DNA of 64,000 bases from Desulfovibrionaceae bacterium (lineage in GTDB: Bacteria > Desulfobacterota > Desulfovibrionia > Desulfovibrionales > Desulfovibrionaceae): assembly GCA_015709315.1 (NCBI GenBank), contig JACCQI010000007.1, positions 38,911 to 102,910 of the forward strand. Direction: 5' to 3'. Positions 61,704-64,000 of this stretch are shown one piece after another; within the stretch, counting starts at the first letter, position 1, and each line of letters starts with the position of its first letter. The position numbers and the translations under genes were made by a program. Under the pieces are notes generated by a model, which had not been told where the DNA came from, searched no databases, and worked only from the letters and a program-made list of their open reading frames with translations.

Positions 61704-63356
61704 TTAGACCCCCTGATATACTTTTACGCCCTTCAAGCGGACCTTGGTTTTGTAGAACTCTGGGAGCGTCATTTCATCGCCCACGGCCTTCTGGTTGTAC
61801 TGAACGTGCCAGCGCTCCACGCGCCTATGGGCCTCACATTCCCGTGCGCAGGGAAGAATGACTTCGCCGTTGCGCAGATAGCAATACTGGGCGTGTTGAC
61901 TCCTGCTCTGGCAGACCACGCGGGGAAGCTCATAGGTGGTCAACTCCTCTTGTCGGGTCGCCCAGATTGCCCACGCGAGGGAATACACCCTGTCATCGTG
62001 AAAGCCCTTGGCGGCCTCAAATCTAGGAGCGGTCCCGGTGTTGTCCACGGTGAAGGCGGTCAACTCGGCTTCCAGCTGTTTCAGGTCACGGGAGAAGTGA
62101 AGCCGCCGCTCAGAAACGATGCGGTGAAGCTCGGTGAATACTGATATTTGCTCATTGGTGTTGCCGTGAACAATCTCGGCGTGAATCTTGGCGTCACCGC
62201 ACCAAGCCCAAATGTCCTGCGCGTTGTATCGCTCAATGACCACGTTGAGCAGGCCGTAGGATTCGTTATCCCCGGCTATCGCTTTCTTGATTGAGCCGCC
62301 GCTGCTGAAAGCAATGTCCTTCTGATTGAGAACCCAGTAGTGCGGCTCATCATCGGCCCCGGCCACCTTGGCTACAGTGGTCCAAATGGTGTTGTCTCCG
62401 TTCAGGGAGAAGCCATAGGCACGGTCAAGGCCGCCGCCCACAATGTATTTCCGGCCAGAGAAAAGGCCGTCTACCAAGCCGGGGTCAACTGGGTTGCGTA
62501 TCTCGGCCATGGCCGCCTGTACGTCAGCCAGCCTGAACAGGGTATTCAGCGCGTCAGCGCGGCGGTTGAGAATCTGCGTCCCGAAGAAGGCCGGAAGCTG
62601 GGTCTTGTGCTGGTTTTCAATCCAGCTGCGCCGAATCCAAGCCGGGGCGTTCCTCAAAACGTCCTGCAAATCCTTGTACTCTATGCGCGTGACGTAAATC
62701 CCGGCCTCTCCATTCTCCTGCAACTGCTCAAGGGCGGCAATCGGGCCGTTTGGCCCGTCAGTGGTCGAGTCAATCAACAGTTGGCCGTCGATGGAATCAC
62801 CAACGGAAGAGGTCAGGACGCCCAACGCCTCCGCGTCTTTGGATGCGTGAAGCTCGGTGGTCAGGACAAGGTTGACCTTCTCGCCGTACAGGACGTTTGC
62901 ATTGTTCGGGACGGCTTCAATCTCGGATTGATTCCCGCCCTTGATTTTGACCCCTTGAAGGTTGCGCTGCCCTATCAGGCTCAGCAAAGCCGGGGTGTTC
63001 AGGATGATATTCTTGAGCAGCTTGAAGTTAGTACCAATGGCCTGCCGGGAGGAGTTCGCCAGCACCTTGATATTCTGGTTCTCGTAACAGGTGAAGCGGT
63101 GCAGCGCGATAAGCACGTTCATGTAGCTCTTCCCGTGGCGGCGCGGCCACGTAATGCAACACGTTTGGTTCACGCACTCGCCTGACGGCAGCTTTTCTAG
63201 AAGCGGGGTTATCTCCCGCTTCTGCCAGTCGGCCAGTTCAATCGGCTCGTATTTGTTGTTCTGCTTGAGGATGCGCGGTTTGACGGCCTCCACCCACTTG
63301 AAGAATCCGGCTGGGCCGTCCCGCCACTCCTCAATTTGCTTCTGTGTGACGGGCAT
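61704..63356 (-). CDS. terL: Large terminase (ATPase/nuclease) with C-terminal Cys/His tail
   Basis: 550 residues. ATPase motifs: Walker A PRRHGKS (71-77) and a Walker-B-like VLTTEL. The RNase H-like nuclease begins GGGLDRAYGFS (about residue 310) and closes with HDDRVYSLAWA. It packages genome DNA through the portal. The last ~60 residues include CQSRSQHAQYCYLRNGEVILPCARECEAHRR, Cys/His-rich and possibly zinc-binding, which is unusual for the family. The ATG overlaps the terS stop (TAATG). Confidence 0.9.
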   Translation of the reverse strand: MPVTQKQIEEWRDGPAGFFKWVEAVKPRILKQNNKYEPIELADWQKREITPLLEKLPSGECVNQTCCITWPRRHGKSYMNVLIALHRFTCYENQNIKVLANSSRQAIGTNFKLLKNIILNTPALLSLIGQRNLQGVKIKGGNQSEIEAVPNNANVLYGEKVNLVLTTELHASKDAEALGVLTSSVGDSIDGQLLIDSTTDGPNGPIAALEQLQENGEAGIYVTRIEYKDLQDVLRNAPAWIRRSWIENQHKTQLPAFFGTQILNRRADALNTLFRLADVQAAMAEIRNPVDPGLVDGLFSGRKYIVGGGLDRAYGFSLNGDNTIWTTVAKVAGADDEPHYWVLNQKDIAFSSGGSIKKAIAGDNESYGLLNVVIERYNAQDIWAWCGDAKIHAEIVHGNTNEQISVFTELHRIVSERRLHFSRDLKQLEAELTAFTVDNTGTAPRFEAAKGFHDDRVYSLAWAIWATRQEELTTYELPRVVCQSRSQHAQYCYLRNGEVILPCARECEAHRRVERWHVQYNQKAVGDEMTLPEFYKTKVRLKGVKVYQGV

Positions 63357-63688
63357 TATTCAAGCCTCCACCCGCCGCCGTCTTCCGGCTCGGCGGTCAT
63401 GGCCTTGAGTTCTTCGCGTGCGCGGCGGCTCTGCTCTTGGAACTGCCGAAGGTCATGGAGAAGAGTCTGGCTAGGCTTGGCCGGATTCTTGAGAATCGCC
63501 GCCGTCAGGTACTCAACAATGACTTCGTTGACGGCAATGTCACGGCGCAACCGTTCCAGCATAGCCGCCTGTTGGTCCTGTTCCAGCCTCTTCTCAATCG
63601 CTTTCATGGCAATGACTGGCTTGGTGCGCCCGTCCAGCTTCCCGGCCTTCAAGTTGGCGGCCAGCTTCTTGGAATCGGACTTGCTCAT
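63356..63688 (-). CDS. terS: Small terminase-like protein (putative)
   Basis: 110 residues from ATG 63688 (TAATG overlap with the upstream RHH stop). A basic N-terminus (MSKSDSKKLAANLKAG) precedes a helical, charged centre (QQAAMLERLRRDIAVNEVIVEYL), then RRAREELKAM. Position directly before terL and size suit a small terminase or other DNA-recognition subunit; the fold is not certain. Confidence 0.6.
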   Translation of the reverse strand: MSKSDSKKLAANLKAGKLDGRTKPVIAMKAIEKRLEQDQQAAMLERLRRDIAVNEVIVEYLTAAILKNPAKPSQTLLHDLRQFQEQSRRAREELKAMTAEPEDGGGWRLE

Positions 63689-63891
63689 TATTCCCGCCCC
63701 CATGCTTCAAACAGTTCCTTGCTCATAAAGGTGACTGACGTAACGTCCCGGCGAATGAGCGAGGGAACAGTGGCTTCAAGGATGCGACCTATCAACTCGC
63801 TACGGGATATGTTCAAGAACCGCGCAAGGCGGTCCACTTCAATCAATAAATCTTCTCTGAACGCTACACCTGTAGGCTTCTTACTGGGCAT
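63688..63891 (-). CDS. Ribbon-helix-helix (CopG/Arc-like) DNA-binding protein
   Basis: 67 residues. GVAFREDLLIEVDRLARFLNISRSELIGRIL is a clear strand-helix-helix of the RHH family. It is the first gene after the leftward promoter and likely regulates the head operon. It is coupled to the putative terS by TAATG. Confidence 0.85.
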   Translation of the reverse strand: MPSKKPTGVAFREDLLIEVDRLARFLNISRSELIGRILEATVPSLIRRDVTSVTFMSKELFEAWGRE

Positions 63892-63911
63892 CGTGATAAA
63901 TCCTTAATCTT

Positions 63912-63939
63912 ATTATAAAATTGCTAATGAACGGGTCAA
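63912..63939 (-). promoter_or_regulatory. Sigma70 promoter for the element's head operon
   Basis: Read leftward, TTGACC, 16 bp, TATAAT. The -10 matches the consensus fully, and the start point falls just before the RHH gene, leaving a very short leader. Confidence 0.85.
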
Positions 63940-64000
63940 AAAAAAGGTTCATCCGGCTAAAGCGTACTTTGCTTCGTGAATCCCCATGATCCTGAGCTTG
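63940..64000. other. Window edge
   Basis: No gene seen in the last 61 bases. The A-run at 63938-63945 suggests a regulatory or intergenic segment that continues outside. Confidence 0.5.

Larger units (their letters stand above)
56817..64000 (-). mobile_element. Integrated capsid-encoding element at tRNA-Ala, right end outside window (cf-PICI-like satellite or partial prophage)
   Basis: From the 3' end of tRNA-Ala to the window edge the DNA is visibly AT-richer, and all main genes run leftward: RHH, terS, terL, connector-like, portal, scaffold, major capsid, HUH Rep, AlpA-like. A sigma70 promoter lies at 63912-63939, and integrase-arm-like repeats are at the left end. No tail, lysis or integrase gene is visible. 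The right attachment repeat lies beyond the window, so borders and completeness remain open. Confidence 0.85.

Overview
The window is high-GC DNA whose gene content fits a sulfate-reducing member of the Desulfovibrionaceae (Desulfovibrio/Pseudodesulfovibrio type). The main reason is a complete organic acid oxidation region in one orientation: single-chain pyruvate:ferredoxin oxidoreductase, lactate permease, a GlcD/GlcF-like lactate dehydrogenase, long-form phosphotransacetylase, acetate kinase, LutC and a LutB-LutA fusion. A haem-type chemoreceptor, a DUF401 permease, rubredoxin and a tungsten-type aldehyde ferredoxin oxidoreductase fit the same anaerobic lifestyle. The species cannot be fixed from sequence alone.

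Layout. 1-2056: end of an SGNH acyl-esterase-like gene and an MBOAT O-acetyltransferase (polysaccharide acetylation). 2184-11393: haem-binding chemoreceptor, a PAS/AAA+ regulator with degenerate sigma54-activator motifs, a small NifX-like protein, a CBS protein, a DASS-type transporter, a left-handed beta-helix protein and NhaB. 11724-12495: two small leftward genes. 12825-17484: hybrid sensor kinase, sigma54 response regulator and tag. 17695-32177: the sigma54-type promoter and the lactate-to-acetate operon, with GC-rich stem-loops between its first cistrons. Lactate enters by LctP and is oxidised to pyruvate by two different flavin or Fe-S dehydrogenases. Por converts pyruvate to acetyl-CoA, and Pta/AckA recover ATP. 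32368-38668: second chemoreceptor, HU, RlpA, AspA and TypA. 38779-42822: WtpABC tungstate/molybdate importer behind a sigma70 promoter with a dyad, then a polyferredoxin-like protein. 42833-50143: small conserved genes, a DUF401 permease, and an AOR/class II aldolase/CPBP protease operon. 50334-56686: rubredoxin, ruvAB, a Lys/Asp-rich secreted protein, ruvC, yebC, rlmE and a CgeB-like glycosyltransferase.

56741-64000: tRNA-Ala(CGC) is followed by integrase-arm-like repeats and an AT-richer, leftward-transcribed element that runs off the window. It encodes (in transcription order) a ribbon-helix-helix protein, small and large terminase, connector-like protein, portal, scaffold, HK97-type major capsid protein, an HUH replication protein and an AlpA-like excisionase. 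The capsid gene is followed directly by replication and excision genes and the tRNA, with no tail gene. This looks like a capsid-forming, tail-less satellite (cf-PICI-like) that uses an HUH initiator, and it is the best candidate here for an undescribed system. The integrase and the right boundary lie outside the window, so a full prophage is not excluded.
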